Below, piece by piece: positions 1-13,887 of a DNA stretch of 64,000 nt. Within the stretch, counting starts at the first letter, position 1; every line of letters begins with the position of its first letter. The notes beneath the pieces are model-generated. The model was not told the DNA's origin. It worked only from the letters and a program-made list of their open reading frames with translations, and did no database searches. This DNA comes from Styela clava. Its lineage: Eukaryota > Chordata > Ascidiacea > Stolidobranchia > Styelidae. The stretch covers positions 6,655,383-6,719,382 of the forward strand of contig NC_135252.1 of the NCBI RefSeq assembly GCF_964204865.1, in the 5' to 3' direction. A program made the position numbers and the translations under genes.

Positions 1-142
1 AAAACAAATTCTAACCAGAAAAATGACGGAAAAAAGACAATAAAGTATATCAGTATTAAAGAACCTCCAAAAAGAACCGCCTTTTATGAACATAGTAAAC
101 AAGGAATGAAATACTGGTATGATGACCGACAATCAAAGAGAT
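1..142 (+). CDS. possible partial coding exon at window edge
   Basis: The frame is open from base 1 and ends at a good donor (GTAAGT at 143) in phase 1. If unspliced it stops at 166. The reading is lysine-rich and ends ...W-Y-D-D-R-Q-S-K-R-C. This loosely resembles the end of exon 2 of the WSC/sulfotransferase gene downstream ([12 protein letters not shown]), which also ends in phase 1. It could be an upstream alternative exon of that gene, the remnant of a tandem paralogue, or chance. No WSC or sulfotransferase exons follow it before 3181. Confidence 0.35.
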
Positions 143-3100
143 GTAAGTTTTATTCGTTTAAACCATAGCCAAAAACAGTAACTACTTTTGGGCACTATCG
201 AGACTGTTTGTATATCTGTCTTATTTTCATGATTTTGGCGCATGATTTTTTTTTTTCTATATATTCACGTTACATAAAATTGAAATTGCGATAACAAAAA
301 TGTACGTGAAATGAAGTGTCACCGCGATTATATAATTTAAGAACACTTATTAGTTATTACAAAGCATCTGGCTCCTTCAATCAAATTTTGATCGATGCGA
401 TTTAGCAATCAAGATATACTGGTGAATGGTTAATGGTCATGCTTGATTTGAATCGCGTAAAATTTGTCATGGTTTCATACTGGATTTAATCTTGTGTCCA
501 CAATGCCACTTTTGGAGAAATACATCGGATAAGAAATATTAAATTAGAAAGATCAAAGCAAGTACAAGCGATTTAATGAAGCTTTCATTTCTTTGCGTTC
601 ATTCCAAGAACTGAAGTGGTCATCTCATGTGGACTCAATAAAAAATGTCATATGCTCACGTAACGATTTTTTTTTTCACATCTCCCAGTTCTCAGCAAAA
701 ACGTACTCGGAAGAACAGGGACATTACTTGGACTTGTTGATTCACCATACAAATAGATACCAGCGATAATATATGAATGAATCGTATTATTTCAAGTTTT
801 GAAATATTCAACAATGAACGTTCAGCATCAATTTGATATGTAAAGCTGTGATACCACACAAAACTGTACCAAAGACAACGTTTATTCACTAACCTTTTGA
901 CTAAGATAAATAATAAAATGTTTTAATATATACATTCGTTGCCTTACTGAAGATACTGATTTATTTCCACCACTTCAAACTATTCTGTTTGCGGAATATG
1001 TAAAAACTTTTTGCCGAAAGGCTGTATAAGTATAGAATGCTCCCTGTTTAACCGTCTTTACATTTTCTTAATGTTCTAATTTACAGTATATCAATTGTTT
1101 CAAAAAAATTTTTGTATAAATGAATTTTATTTCAAACAAAATATATATTATCTTTTAACTCATTTTTATGTATTACTAAACGCACAGACAAATATCCAAA
1201 TTGTGTAACATCCACGTAAATATCGTATAGACAAAAAATTATATAATAAAAAAACGCTTGAATTAAATTTTAATAATACAGCTTTATTTTGTAATACCTC
1301 TATATTTTATTAATTGTACTTTGTGTCTGGCTTTGTCTATGTTTTTAAAAAATAAACCAATCTTGATTTGTATAACAAATCTTAAATATTATAATTTCAT
1401 ATGGTTTATTATTCTTGCATTTGTATAGATTTTCTTCTGTGTGCTATCTTATATCTCCTCTCATACTATTTACAAGGTAAAGTGTGTAGGAAGTCGGTTG
1501 CTGAAACACAGTCCAATATATAGAATAAACAAGAATTCAAATTTTTGTTATTCATGTTAATTATTTTCTTATAATAAACCAATATTTTTGCTGTATTTTT
1601 CTGATATTTAGAGCTTTTTGATGAAAAAAAAAAATTAAAAAATACTGTTCCTTTACTCGAATTTTGATCGGATCTACTTGATTCATCCAGATGAAAACAT
1701 ACCGTAAGTATGAAAAACCACCAAACGTGTAGGTGATTACGTATTGAGAAATGCACATAGGAGAAACGGAGAAAGGTTGGATAAAGCTAAAGGTCTAAAT
1801 ATAAAATTTTAAAATTATTCCAACAGATTGTCAATAAAAATGCCACATTTATGCTTCAAGAACCTCTAACCACGCCCGATAAGCATCTAATGATAAGATA
1901 TATATTAAGATAAGATATATATATTATGTCGATTTGAAATTTAAAAATATTTAATTTACTGTTAAATATCAATGCGTTCTTGCGAAATTACCCGCCATAA
2001 CGGAAGTTTCCGAAGTACGTCATAGATAATATAATGATTATCTTGAAACACGTTTACCTAAAATAACCAAAGCCAGATAATTAAAATGCAAAACTACTCT
2101 TTAATCTGAGATGGACTTAATGAAACGGACTATTGCGCTATTTGCCCGGAAGGCATAATTGTCACTACACAGCGCTTGACAAGCTCGTTTTCAGACCAAA
2201 TTTGTTAAAATATACTAGTCAAGTTGTTGCGTCAAATAATCCAGTTTATAGGAAGTGAAGAATAGTACTTATTCATAATAATTCGTTATTAAGTAAAATG
2301 CTGTTTTCACCGTGACGATATTTGCTAGAAAGGAATAGTCACTGAAAACTGGGAAATAGCTAGGAATAAAATTCGTATCTGAAACCATGATTCATTGATA
2401 TCACATATTTGGTGGGCGGTTAGAACCATAGTACATGTGGCCTGAGTGATGCGTGAACTTACAGAGATGGCAGAATTGTAAGAACAGGCTACAGAACAGA
2501 TAAATTAAGGGGAACTGAAAACTCTCAGGAATTGGGATAATTATCCATTTTTTATTGTGAATTAGTGCAGTGAGGCTTAGTGCTATATGCTGATAAACCT
2601 TTTGTGCCAACATTACTTTTCGTTCGACCATTACATAACATATCACTTAATTTTACCTACCTTTCAGTAGCATGCTTATGCTATACACACTTAATAAATA
2701 AAATCCTGCTCAAATATTAGTTCCATGTGTCGTCTGATAGTTGTCAATACATATAAATTGAAAACTTTTCTTAAAAATAACATTTGCTAGACGTCTAAAC
2801 TACTTTTCTGATCTTTGTAGACTGTGAGTGAGTAAACAGCAAAACACATTGTCAGGCGATGAGACCTGTTTTAGCCAATCAATGGCTACTTAATAGGAAA
2901 GAAATTAAACAAAATTAAAAATTACAATATCAAAATAAGTTTTAAACTTTCATAGTTTTTGAAATGCAGATGTTTTTCAGTTAGATAGTTTACAAAGTAG
3001 CAAATTCAAAATGTATGGCAGCATTTCCGCTAAATTTGAAACGATAAGAAATTTTAGACCATAGCACGGTGGTTAGAATATAAGATATATAGCCTAACAT

Positions 3101-3180
3101 GCGGTATATATATAAGTATATATATATGCGGTAATGGGCGACTAATCTACGATCATTTGTTTAAAATTAGCAGTTTCAGT
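143..3180. other. no gene recognised
   Basis: AT-rich sequence with only short open frames on both strands and no protein similarity I can recognise. TA-rich simple sequence lies near 1905-1925 and 3100-3126. The last 20 bases run into a pyrimidine-containing AG directly before the ATG at 3181. Confidence 0.5.
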
Positions 3181-6100
3181 ATGTTATTTGCACGTAAATT
3201 ATTACGATATTTTTGTGTTATCGTCATTTTTATATTCGTCATTTTAACGGTTGATTTCTACATACCACGAAGGTAATATTTTTTCACTAATTTAGTGTAT
3301 AATTTTTCTCACCATAAATAAGGATATATATCTATATATACAGTCAAGAATATTTCTATCCTATCATTAATTGCATTTTTGGATTTTATAATGGACTGCT
3401 TTTGTAATAAGTAGATCTTAGTTCAAAAAATCCCGGACCATTTCCTGAAAAATGCCACGTTGGCAGTTATAATGACATATTTTAGTTTTGCGAACTTGAT
3501 TGACACAACTACATGAATGCATTTATGGTTCCTTTATTTACTGACAAACTGATATCAACAATTTATGATGTTAATGATATTTAAACAGCATTGATGTGTT
3601 GAAGAAATTTCTTTAGTGTAAAGAACTCGGTTTTCATTGTTTTATTTTGATTTACTATTTCTTTATCTGCACTCTCGATATTTTCTGATTGTTTTTTCTT
3701 TTTCTTTAAAGAGTGATAGACGATGAATTGGACGAAAATTCCGTACGGGAAGACAACACAATGGTAGCTCTGGTAAACAATGATGAAACTCTTCCTGCAA
3801 TTTTGAGAGAAGCCGATAAATTCCTCGATCCATCAGAAAAACCATTAATCCTCAAAGAAAATAAGAAAAGTAGTCCAAAAATAAAAATTCAAAGAAAAAA
3901 GAAAATTCAAAGTAAAATGAATACCTCATTCAGTACATTAAAAACAACCAGTACCTCACCTAGGTTCGATCAAGACCAACTTAGTATAAATGAAATGATA
4001 GAGTGGGAATTACCTCAAAGGAAGACAAAAGTGAAAGTTAACCCAAAAGGCTGGGCCTATAAAGGACCGAACAATATAAGATGCAAGGGTAAGTAAAATA
4101 TATATTTCAACAAATGTGTATTTATTTATAGGATTATCTGACCCGAAGTGATGTTATATATAACTTGGGCAGCCACATAAACTGTCTTAACGTCTACGGT
4201 AATATGACCCTGTCATTTTCCCATATTTATCCATTTTTAATAAGGCACCGATGTGATTTTATTTGATACTCAAATTTCATTACAAAGTTCAATCCTTTTT
4301 TCTCCTGATAAATTTCCGAACTCATTAAGGTAATTTTTTATTTACTTATAGTTAACAGCAATTTTATTATTTTTCTTTTAGTGTCTAAAATTTTCACGTA
4401 GTTTTCATTCATCGTGTATACTAAATTTTTGGTACATATAGAAAAGCACTAACAGCAATTTCCATATCACTGCCATTTTTATTTTTCAGTGAGTGAAGTT
4501 GGTTGTTTTTTACCTACTGAAAATCTGGTAATAACTGAAAAAATAAAAAGAATAATATTTTCGAACATGACCGATTGGATTTGTATAGAGATGTGCTCAA
4601 AAAGGTATGTTAACAAATACATTTGCATTTCTTCTTTTCAAATTTGGAAATTGTGGAAAAATAACTTTACGGATCGCATCATCTTCACTTACATCATTTT
4701 ATTATCTGGAAAATGATCTTCAAACAGTTTTCTTGCTTGTTTTGTGGAGCCTTCGCTAAATACTACAGTTTAGGACGGTATTTGATTTATTTTGTATTGC
4801 TATGGAATTGTGGGATATTAGTAACATTGGCAACACCCGTAATCAATCCGATTCAGGTACATGTATTGTAGATATCAATATATATAGTTCTGTAATTCTT
4901 CAAAGAATGAGGTATGCACAGATGCAAAATATACATTATTATATGAATGGAATATTCGAGAAAAATAAATTTGTTCCAATCATCGTCTTTTAAATGTGAG
5001 CAAGGTTAGAACTCGTTAAATACCACAGAATGAAAAAAAGAACCTGATTAATCTTGATGACACTTCAAATTTTTAATAAGCTTTGAAATATGAGATTATT
5101 CTGTATAATTGTACCTTTATTTCTTTTTTTCAAGCAAATCATTTCTTTGATACTTTATTTCAAGCATGCCAACTAAAGGTCGCAAGCTGTTAGACATCGT
5201 GTTTGCAAATATCAGAAATGGCAATGAATGTTTATGCAGTTTTGGAACATCTTCATTTGAAACAATTGTATCACTAGAAGAAGTAAATAAATGTGATGTA
5301 CCGTGTGTCGGAGATTCATCGATCAAGTGCGGCGGAAGAAGAAATATCACTATGGTTTATAGAGTATTGCCAAAATGTTTACCGGGTAAGTACTACACTT
5401 AACAAAAATAGATTTATATTTGGGATAGGAGGAGTAGGGATGTCAGCGAAACGTTGTAAATCGGCGTATCGAATTTCTACACAGAAAAGCATAACCTGGG
5501 CATGATATGGTAGATTTACATTAATATCGATAGTTTTTTTATAAAAGTTTTGCTCACAGGCAACTTTCAACTACGAGTAGAGTTTACAATTATTTTATAT
5601 GGCAATCTTGATTTGTAAATATTATCAAATTCAATGTTAGCTGTACTAAATATATAGATTGTACTGAAAGATTAAATTGTTTTCGTTGGGTCATTTCTAT
5701 TTTATTTGTTTTAGCACCTACACTAGAGAGAGTAATCACCGAACAAGTGAAACTTGGTTGTCATTGGAAACCACTGGATTTTGAATCATACATGGAAGAA
5801 TATTTCATAACTGCTAATCAGTCAACGCTTGCTGCAAAATGTCTTTTGCTCTGTGAAAGTAAAGGATTGATTATCGCAGTTCCGCTTTTGCATGATCGTT
5901 GTTACTGTGGACTAACTACTTCCAGGTACATACGTTTTTCAAATCTGAATCTATTTGGGATCGAGCATGAAATGAAAAATGTAAACTAAAAAAGATAGCA
6001 AATAGCAGACTATAATTTTCTAGATAGTTCAGCATTCTGACCGATGACATGAGATTAAAACGTTTAATGGGCGTTTAAAAGAATTCTTTAGGAATTTTTG

Positions 6101-7948
6101 GGCGATCTGAGGCCAGTTCCAGCTTCGAGTTTATGTCGATTTGAATATGTATTTATACTTTTGAGCAACGTTCTTGTGTACTATAGAGTTTTTTATGAGT
6201 GAAAATTACTTCAAACGAATTGTTCTTGTAATCCTTTCATTCTTGTACAAATTAACCTGTTTTTCTTTCTGAATAGCTTCAATTTACAAAATCCTGTTGA
6301 AGATACTTTGTGCAAAAAGCATAAAAACGATTATGTGATGGTATATCGAACGCAAAGCGAAGACCGTAGGTGTGCTAAAAGACGATTTCTTAGAAAGGGA
6401 GAAATGTACAGAAAAATTGCTCTGGCTACTTTCCCAGGATCAGGAAACACCTGGATGCGTTATCTTATCGAATCGGCAACGGGTATATATACTGGTAGCA
6501 AATATGGCGATCGTAGTTTAGCTGCAGGAGGTAATTATTTAGGAAATATATATTTTTCTGTATATTACATGAGATCGTTTCAAAAGTCACAAAATAATAT
6601 GACATATTGTGAGAAAAATCAATTTTTACACTTTGCGACATTCCTCACTCTGACATAGTTAATTTAAAAGTTGGAACGCGAAGTTAATATCACTATAATT
6701 GAACATATACGATTATTATTCTGAATACGTTTTCACTTATTAACGGTAACATTGCAATGTCACATTACTCCATTTTTGCAGGATACATCGGAGAAATACC
6801 TTCCATGCATAGCTACAAACTAGCAGTAATTAAAACTCATCAACAAATCGACATAAATAACTCGTCTTTTGATGCCGTAATAAATGTTCATCGAAATCCG
6901 TATAATGCAATTCTATCAGAATTTAATAGAAGATCGACAAACAGACATACCGCTGCTGTTGACTCGGACAACTTTGACCGAGAAGGTATTTTAAGATTTA
7001 GAATAAATCAGGGGGTGCATTGAGATCATATAGTCGAGTTACAACCTAAAAAGTTATTGTCAATTGCCATTTTTCAAGGTTCGAATCAAATAAAATGTAC
7101 GGTCAATCACATTACAAAATAGACGTGGGTGTCGTAAGTCAAATCACAAAATCACCACTCGTTAAATAAGTTTCATACAAGAGCAGATCGGCATCGTTTG
7201 GATTTGTATAGATGTCCAGTTATAGTAGAAGATCAAATAATATTCATATAACTCATTATTTACCATGTATTTTCACGCACGTAACTTTGATTTTGTTAAT
7301 GTCGTATATAAACACCAAATCTCATTTACGCCTGCCGGCATTTCCCATATGACCAAGACCCAAACATTGCTAATTGTAAGTATATATTCTTTTCCAAATT
7401 TGACGAAATCGCACTATTTAGTGATGTGTAAAAATGGCCTCAGGGGCGCCAGAAAAACCAAAGATGTGCTCACTTTCCACAAATTCCCATCTAAATATAC
7501 TGAGATGTATTAAATTTGAATTTGATCAAAATAAAAATTAGACAAATCACGATTCTCAATATTTTTTATAGCATTTTCAGGAATAATCATGGGACAGTTT
7601 CCTAAAAAATGGAGATTCACAACAAGAGTTGCAGTTGAAACTAATAAATCAAAGTTGATATTTGCATTCGAAGATGCCGTGGAAGATCCGATTAAATACG
7701 CTGAAAAAATGGCAAGATTCATAATGGGAGATCATATAGACGAAAATGATTTACAAAATCGTCTTCTTTGCTTGCAACTAGCTTCCACTGGTGATTTTAA
7801 AAGGAAAAAAAGACCATTAAAATTTGACCCGTTCCCAGATGAAGCGAAAATACAAATTAATGAACAAATCGAACTGCTCGATTCTACATTGCAAAAAGCT
7901 GGACTAGAGCCGTTGCCAGACTACAAGAGGTCACCATCAAGTAGGTGA
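3181..7948 (+). CDS. WSC-domain sulfotransferase (WSCD1/2-like), 8 exons
   Basis: Exons: 3181-3272, 3712-4088, 4490-4604, 5165-5385, 5715-5925, 6277-6530, 6782-6985, 7581-7948. The sum is 1842 nt, or 613 aa, close to the 575 aa of human WSCD1. Residues ~6-26 form a single signal-anchor helix after a basic start, so a type II Golgi membrane protein is expected. A charged stalk follows. Two cysteine-rich WSC domains come next: the first starts at G-C-F-L-P and includes N-E-C-L-C and C-G-G-R-R-N, the second starts at L-G-C-H-W. The sulfotransferase domain begins near residue 385 with the PAPS-binding loop T-F-P-G-S-G-N-T-W, then [19 protein letters not shown] and G-D-F-K-R, all typical of WSCD proteins. 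The vertebrate family is now described as sialate O-sulfotransferases. The substrate here is inference. The ATG directly follows a TTTCAGT acceptor-like site. Confidence 0.92.
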
Positions 7949-10900
7949 TAATGTATTTGCAATATATGAATCTTTTCACTGTCAATGCAACAGAGTGAGA
8001 AAATCTCTCCTAAAATGAATGGAAAGACAACGAGACTCAAAATACAATCTAACTAAGTCTTTGCCCTGTTGTTGTCAAAGGCTACTGATATCAAATCTAC
8101 GAAACGCAAATACAAATTGAATATCACAAATATTTTTATGTGGCTTATAGCAAGCAACGCAATATCATTAGCCGTTTGATGAATGTCGTATATTTGTTTC
8201 GTAATTTGAATAATTGTAATTTATTTCGCTTATTGTTTGATATTCAAACACATCGTTCGTGTATTAATGTTTTTCAAATTATTTATTTATATTTATAGTT
8301 AAAGAGTAGATGAGACAAAATAAATACCTCTTATTCATGTTTATTTGAATCCTATGAATGGCAGAAATTATAGCTACAGTACACATAATATAATATCCAG
8401 CTAATGTAGATTTCGTCAATTTCACATAAGAAACGATAATCCCTAGCAAGTTATATAACTTCAAGCTCTCTTTGTCTTATTGTTTATTTATCAATACGTC
8501 TCCAGGTAATACATGACATGCAAGTTATTCAAAATAAGTCTAAATGCAATTCAAAAAAGTAAATCGCACGGATTGCGTAAATTATGATCTATTTTGTTAT
8601 TCCATATGAGAGTAAATTTGATTAGCAAATAAACTAGCAACAATAAGAGAGAAGATAGAAGCTATACCGACACAAAGAGAAGATGGAAAACGCGACAAAG
8701 TTAGCTTCGCATGAATTTGCAGAGAAGCCGGTTTTTCTTCCCGATCAGCTAATTTTGCCTCGCGAGCAAGATTTGAATTGCGCGTCAGTGGAATTCGAGT
8801 ACACGTTTTAGGTTAGGATGGTTGAGAGAGAGCCATAAACTTTGCTGACTATCCAAATTTTTTTATCGTGAAAGGCACTAATGCATAAAAACATTACCTA
8901 CACAAAAATAAGCATAAAAAAGCTCTTCCGTATAATAATTTTTCACAGACAAACAGTGATGCCAGATAAATATATTCAGACGATTTGAAACGGGTCGCGA
9001 AACGGATATTATGATGTCACGCTTTCTTATGTTTTGGGATATCAGTTCTTCAAGTTAAGATGATGTTTACTGCGAATATTGTTGAAAGACAAATATTTTA
9101 TCTCATCCGTCCGTGCATTGAAGATCAATATATATATATATAAGTTTATGGAAATTACATATTATCAGAATATCGGTAAATTGAAGTATCGGTATCGACA
9201 CTTCTCCAGCAGTAATGGTATCGGCGAAAAAGTGATATCGTAATATCTCTAACTTGTAGTTCGAATGCAAAGTTCTCCTAGCGGATCTAGCCTAACCTGA
9301 TACAAAGTCGTTATAACACGGGTACTCGAAAAAGCAGGAATGTGATTGTCTTTGTATTTATGCGCACTCAACAACAGGGCATGTTTTCTTGTCTTAAATA
9401 CTTAGTACGTGAAAAATATGCGTTCTAACTTCTGAAGAAAACATAATTTTGAAAACGGATATAAATACTGCATGCAAGCTCGAAACTATATAATACCAAG
9501 ATTTGAACTTTTTTGATATATTCACATTCATCCAACAAGATCCAAGAACGAGAACATTGAATACACTGGCCTCGTATTTTTTGTCTTTAGCAACTCATCT
9601 TCAATATAAAATATTTATATTTGAGGATGAAAATTGAATGTCACGCGCTTCTGCATCTCTCTACTATTTATATCATCTACAGAACAAATAATTCTTCTTC
9701 AATAACTATGCTTAAACAATGTGGACCTAAATACCATTCAAAGATATTGAAGCGTATATATATTTACTTCCGAAAATACTTAAAGTATGTGCTGCATGGT
9801 CTTAGGAGTAAAAGTCTTATAATTTAAAACATGCTTGCTAATTATGTAATATCCCGTTATAAGAAACAACATTGACAGAAAAAAGGCCATGAAGGAGTTC
9901 CGTTGAAATTGATTTGTCAAGCAAGACTTTAGTGACTAAATTTGTATTTAAAGTCAATAAGGCATGATTACATTTTTTGCTATTCCAGAATGATTAGAAT
10001 TTTGTTTTTGTCAATCTTGACATAGAAATGATAATAAGAATAAAATGAACTTGCAGTATTAATATTGCACGCAATAATTTTATTCTCATATATAAAATAA
10101 TTTTCCTTTTGTGTACCTCGATACAAACAAATTATTGTTGCAGTTTAGTTCAGCGTTCTAAACTAAACTATAAGTTTCTATCGCATTGTTGACACATTTC
10201 AAAATATTTCGCACGAGTTTAAAAGGGAATTATCAATGTAATGTGGAATATTATCATACTTGAAGGTATATTTCACACAGAAATATAATAAAGATTCAAT
10301 AGTTTCAAAGGCATGTACAATATCAATACCAGAGATATCGAAGACACATCACTCAAAGTATCGTCCTGTCGTAACAACGATACAAATGTTCGTAAAGGAT
10401 TAGCAACTTGATATTGCTCTAAACCAGATCAACTGAAATTGGGAATGTTTATGTGACATTCTTGAGAATAAAAATCTTGATATTGAGATATATATAGCCT
10501 ACAAAGTCAAGTTCATGTAACAGAACCGCTAGCGCAGATGTGTATTCGGTCAATGACGAAGCATATAGCTTTGTGTCATCAAACTATTGCCATCATTTAA
10601 GATATTTGGACCAAAGTAGGATGACATTGAAGCTGATCTGTTGTGGTTGTGGACACTACTATGCTTCGCGAAGTATTCGAATAATGGATGTGGAAGGCGA
10701 CAACTATTGTATTGAATTAAATATTTCAAGTTTATAACTATCACCAAATTCGGGTATACCAGTTTTTTTATAGTATACATCATATTCACGTTAACACGAG
10801 TAGGTAAACTTTTATACCACTTAGAGTCGCTTTGGGAGCAGATCCCCGGGCAACAATTGCATATTGAATATAAGTCTGTAAAAGTGAATTATAAACTACT

Positions 10901-11428
10901 TTTAGTGTACTTTAGTCTGTATAATGTTGAAGTTTGCTCAATGCACCGACTGAGCGTGAAATTTTTTTCCGCGATTCTTTGACATCAATGTTCAACCCTA
11001 AATATTTGTACAAACAGGAAAGGTTCAAGTTCGATTTCATTAATTTTGATTGTCGGAGCCGTTTTCGAATGATTGCGGCTTAGGCATATATGAAATACTT
11101 TGGATTTTTCGATGGAGAGCTGGCAACAGAACATCCGACCATACCCTCCTTCCATTTCGAGGTTGAAGAACTTTTGAAGATCAGATGTAGATTTGGAGCT
11201 ACCCATTATCATCTGCGAATAATTTTGTCAGCAATTTCGAACAAAATAAGATGTCGTTTAGAAAATATAAGAAACAATAAGGGCGAAGGAAAGAGCCTTG
11301 AATCACATCGGAATCAATTGAAAGAACCTCGGAATGATTAATTCAACTTCCACATATTGAAATCGGCCTTATAGGTCATCTTCAAAAAGAGCATTTGCAC
11401 GACCTAAAACACCTTAATGATAACGTTT
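7949..11428. other. no gene recognised
   Basis: Intergenic AT-rich DNA after the sulfotransferase gene. AATAAA-like strings occur near 8316 (+), but none is a clear polyadenylation site. A short (TA)n run lies at about 9127-9142. I see no coding similarity in any frame. Confidence 0.5.
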
Positions 11429-11436
11429 GCGTATGA

Positions 11437-11831
11437 CAGGGGTCGGAAACCTTTTGTCGCTCGCGGCTAAAATTAAAGGTTGCAAGTCTTGGCGGGCCGC
11501 ACGGAACAGCGTGCGAAGAATGCGACAATTCGTGAACTGAACTCAGTCGTTTTATTGAAAGAAAAAAATTGCAAATGACATTTAATGTGACATTGTCTTG
11601 CTGTTGCATCGCGCTCGGTAGCTTTTTCGACATCCGCAGCACACTGAATGATGCCAATATTAGAACATTTTCCAAATGGACATCACTAATAATAGCAGTG
11701 ATACAACTTTCAATTAAAATATTGCTTTTTTTCCTCGTTGCATTGCATCTAAAAGAGCCCCATTTGAATATTTTATGCGCCATTGGGCCCCGGGTTATCT
11801 TACTCCGTTGGCCGTTGGTTGCCGATTCCTG
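11437..11831. mobile_element. hAT-type MITE (395 bp)
   Basis: The left end CAGGGGTCGGAAACC mirrors the right end GGTTGCCGATTCCTG. It is flanked by a perfect 8-bp target duplication, GCGTATGA, at 11429-11436 and 11832-11839. An 8-bp duplication and a CAGGGGTCGG-type terminus are hallmarks of hAT transposons. No transposase is encoded. Confidence 0.9.
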
Positions 11832-11839
11832 GCGTATGA

Positions 11840-13057
11840 GTATGTTATAGGACTAAAGATATAGAAAGATTTTTTATATATAAAAGTCCCAACAAACATG
11901 TTTTCCTTTCTCATATTTGTCATAAACTTTTTCTGATAGATGTATAATTGCATGACTAGCTGAATGATTTGTTTGAAAACCAAACTGGGATTTATTAACT
12001 AGTCTGCTATTTTCGAAAAAAGTCACTTAATCTACCATACAAGGGTTTTCAAAAACATTTGCAAACTGCACGTGTAGGTAAATTGTAACCATGAAATTTT
12101 TATTATCCAGTATCTGATTGCAAGGGATGTGCCGTTATTTTATACCAAGAGAATTTCGTGTACAATATGGAGTAAACAGATGAATGCTTCTTGATAGCAC
12201 TCGCTGGTGAAGCCACCTTAAAAGCAAACCTGCCGTCTAACCCCATACTTTCTGCGATACAATTTAAATTGGCAAAATGATAAAAAAAAACGGATCTTGT
12301 AGACAGAACACTTATACTACTGACGCAGCAAAGCCACCTAGCAACGACCAGTAAGTTACGTTTCTGTCGATAGATTGGCAAAAAGTAGGACATATATTTA
12401 GTTCACATGATCTTGGTCACCTGAACTTTATCATTTGACACATTCCTTCGTAATACAACGTCACAAACAAAATTATAACCTGCAGGTCATACCAAACAAG
12501 AAAGCAATGCTCAAATATACGCACACGAAGCCAAAACTGAGTAGAACGGTACCGATAGTCTTGCCGCTTTCGACTGACACCCATACCTCACGGTACGCAT
12601 TTTTTAATCCTGATGACGCCATCGCTCAAATCTTCAGTGGAAGTGGAAAACGAATTCTATAGGCATAGAGCCCACAGGAGTGTTTAAAATAAATAAAATA
12701 GCCTTCTAGTGACAACAACAATCTTTCCCCACTGAAAATCTCAAAACAATTGGTTTAGTAGAAGAAAAGCGATTTTTTCACAACAACAACAACATAATAA
12801 CCAAACGATTCACAATTCCATTGCGTGTCTAATAACACCTTGGTCTCGTTGGGACGTTGACCAAAACGTTGCGTAATTTTCAGTTTTAACCAAGTTTGCT
12901 ATTATAGATTATAGAGCATGAACAAATAATTTGGTAATACCCTGCTCTTGAGACATTACAGCTTGTTGTTGTGTTTTACTTCCTTCAATTGAATCAGGTA
13001 AATTGGTAATATCTCGCACCTTGAATATCGGTGACTGTATACATACTACTGTGTACT
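11840..13057. repeat. intergenic, with an interspersed-repeat fragment
   Basis: No gene seen. At about 12690-12838 there is a dispersed sequence (AGCCTTCTAGTG ... AAAGCGATTTT ... CAACAACAAC ... CGTGTCTAATAAC) that recurs at 23870-24058 and partly at 30075-30150. Its class is unknown to me. The CAACAA-rich end could be a retroposon tail. Confidence 0.5.
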
Positions 13058-13065
13058 GTATATAG

Positions 13066-13879
13066 CAAGAGTGGCCAACCTACTTGCGGCCGCGATCGAC
13101 TAAAATCGTCAAAATATCTCGCGATCGACTGATCGGTAATAAGGTCATTCCGCCGCTGCCAATAAGCTCGGTTTTTTGGGCGTAATTTTTAATGAAATCG
13201 CCATAAAATTTGTATTTTCTACGTCCCATTTTATTTGTTGATTTGATTATGTAATTGTATCCCGAGTAAAGGCTTCATCATGCATTTAAGATTTATTCAA
13301 AGCATACAATTCAGGCTTAATTTTTAGTCGTAAGTGTTGAAAATCCCTCAAAAATCCATGTATTATCTAAACAGCAAAAAATAAATATTCCCAAACCATA
13401 AATGTTGCGTGACCGCTCAAACTTACTTATTTACAATTTCCTCCGAGTCCGATTCTCTGCTCGCTTGGAATTAGGAAGAATCGGACATTTTGATGCCACT
13501 GTGAGTGAAACAATTACTTTCGCATACTGCAGAAGTTATTGTACGATTGTTCGCCAGTCAAGGCTCACGATATTCGGCAAGTTCATTTCTTAAAATTGGC
13601 AGCGGCGAATCTTGCTTTTGTTACGTAATAATATGCCCTATCGGCCTTGCCAGGCTCAAATACTATATGTGTATACTACTATACTGTGTCGTATTTTGTG
13701 CGTACACAAAACTGTATTATTCTTGTTTGAAAAGCGCATAACATGCGGGCGCTGCATGAAACTGGTTCTAAGCAATATTTTGAGGTATGTTATCGAATTC
13801 TCAGACGTGGCGATGCGATCGACTACTTAAGACGTGGAGATCGACCGGTCGATCGCGATCGACGTGTTGGCCACCCCTG
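13066..13879. mobile_element. hAT-type MITE (814 bp)
   Basis: Termini CAAGAGTGGCCAAC and GTTGGCCACCCCTG are inverted, with subterminal GATCGAC-rich inverted segments (GCGATCGAC near 13090-13130 and near 13845-13865). A perfect 8-bp target duplication GTATATAG lies at 13058-13065 and 13880-13887. Open frames inside do not resemble a transposase, so it is non-autonomous. Confidence 0.9.
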
Positions 13880-13887
13880 GTATATAG

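Noticed and set aside
11382-11783. 133-codon minus-strand frame
   Set aside because: Entirely within a 395-bp hAT MITE with perfect 8-bp duplication and no transposase motif.
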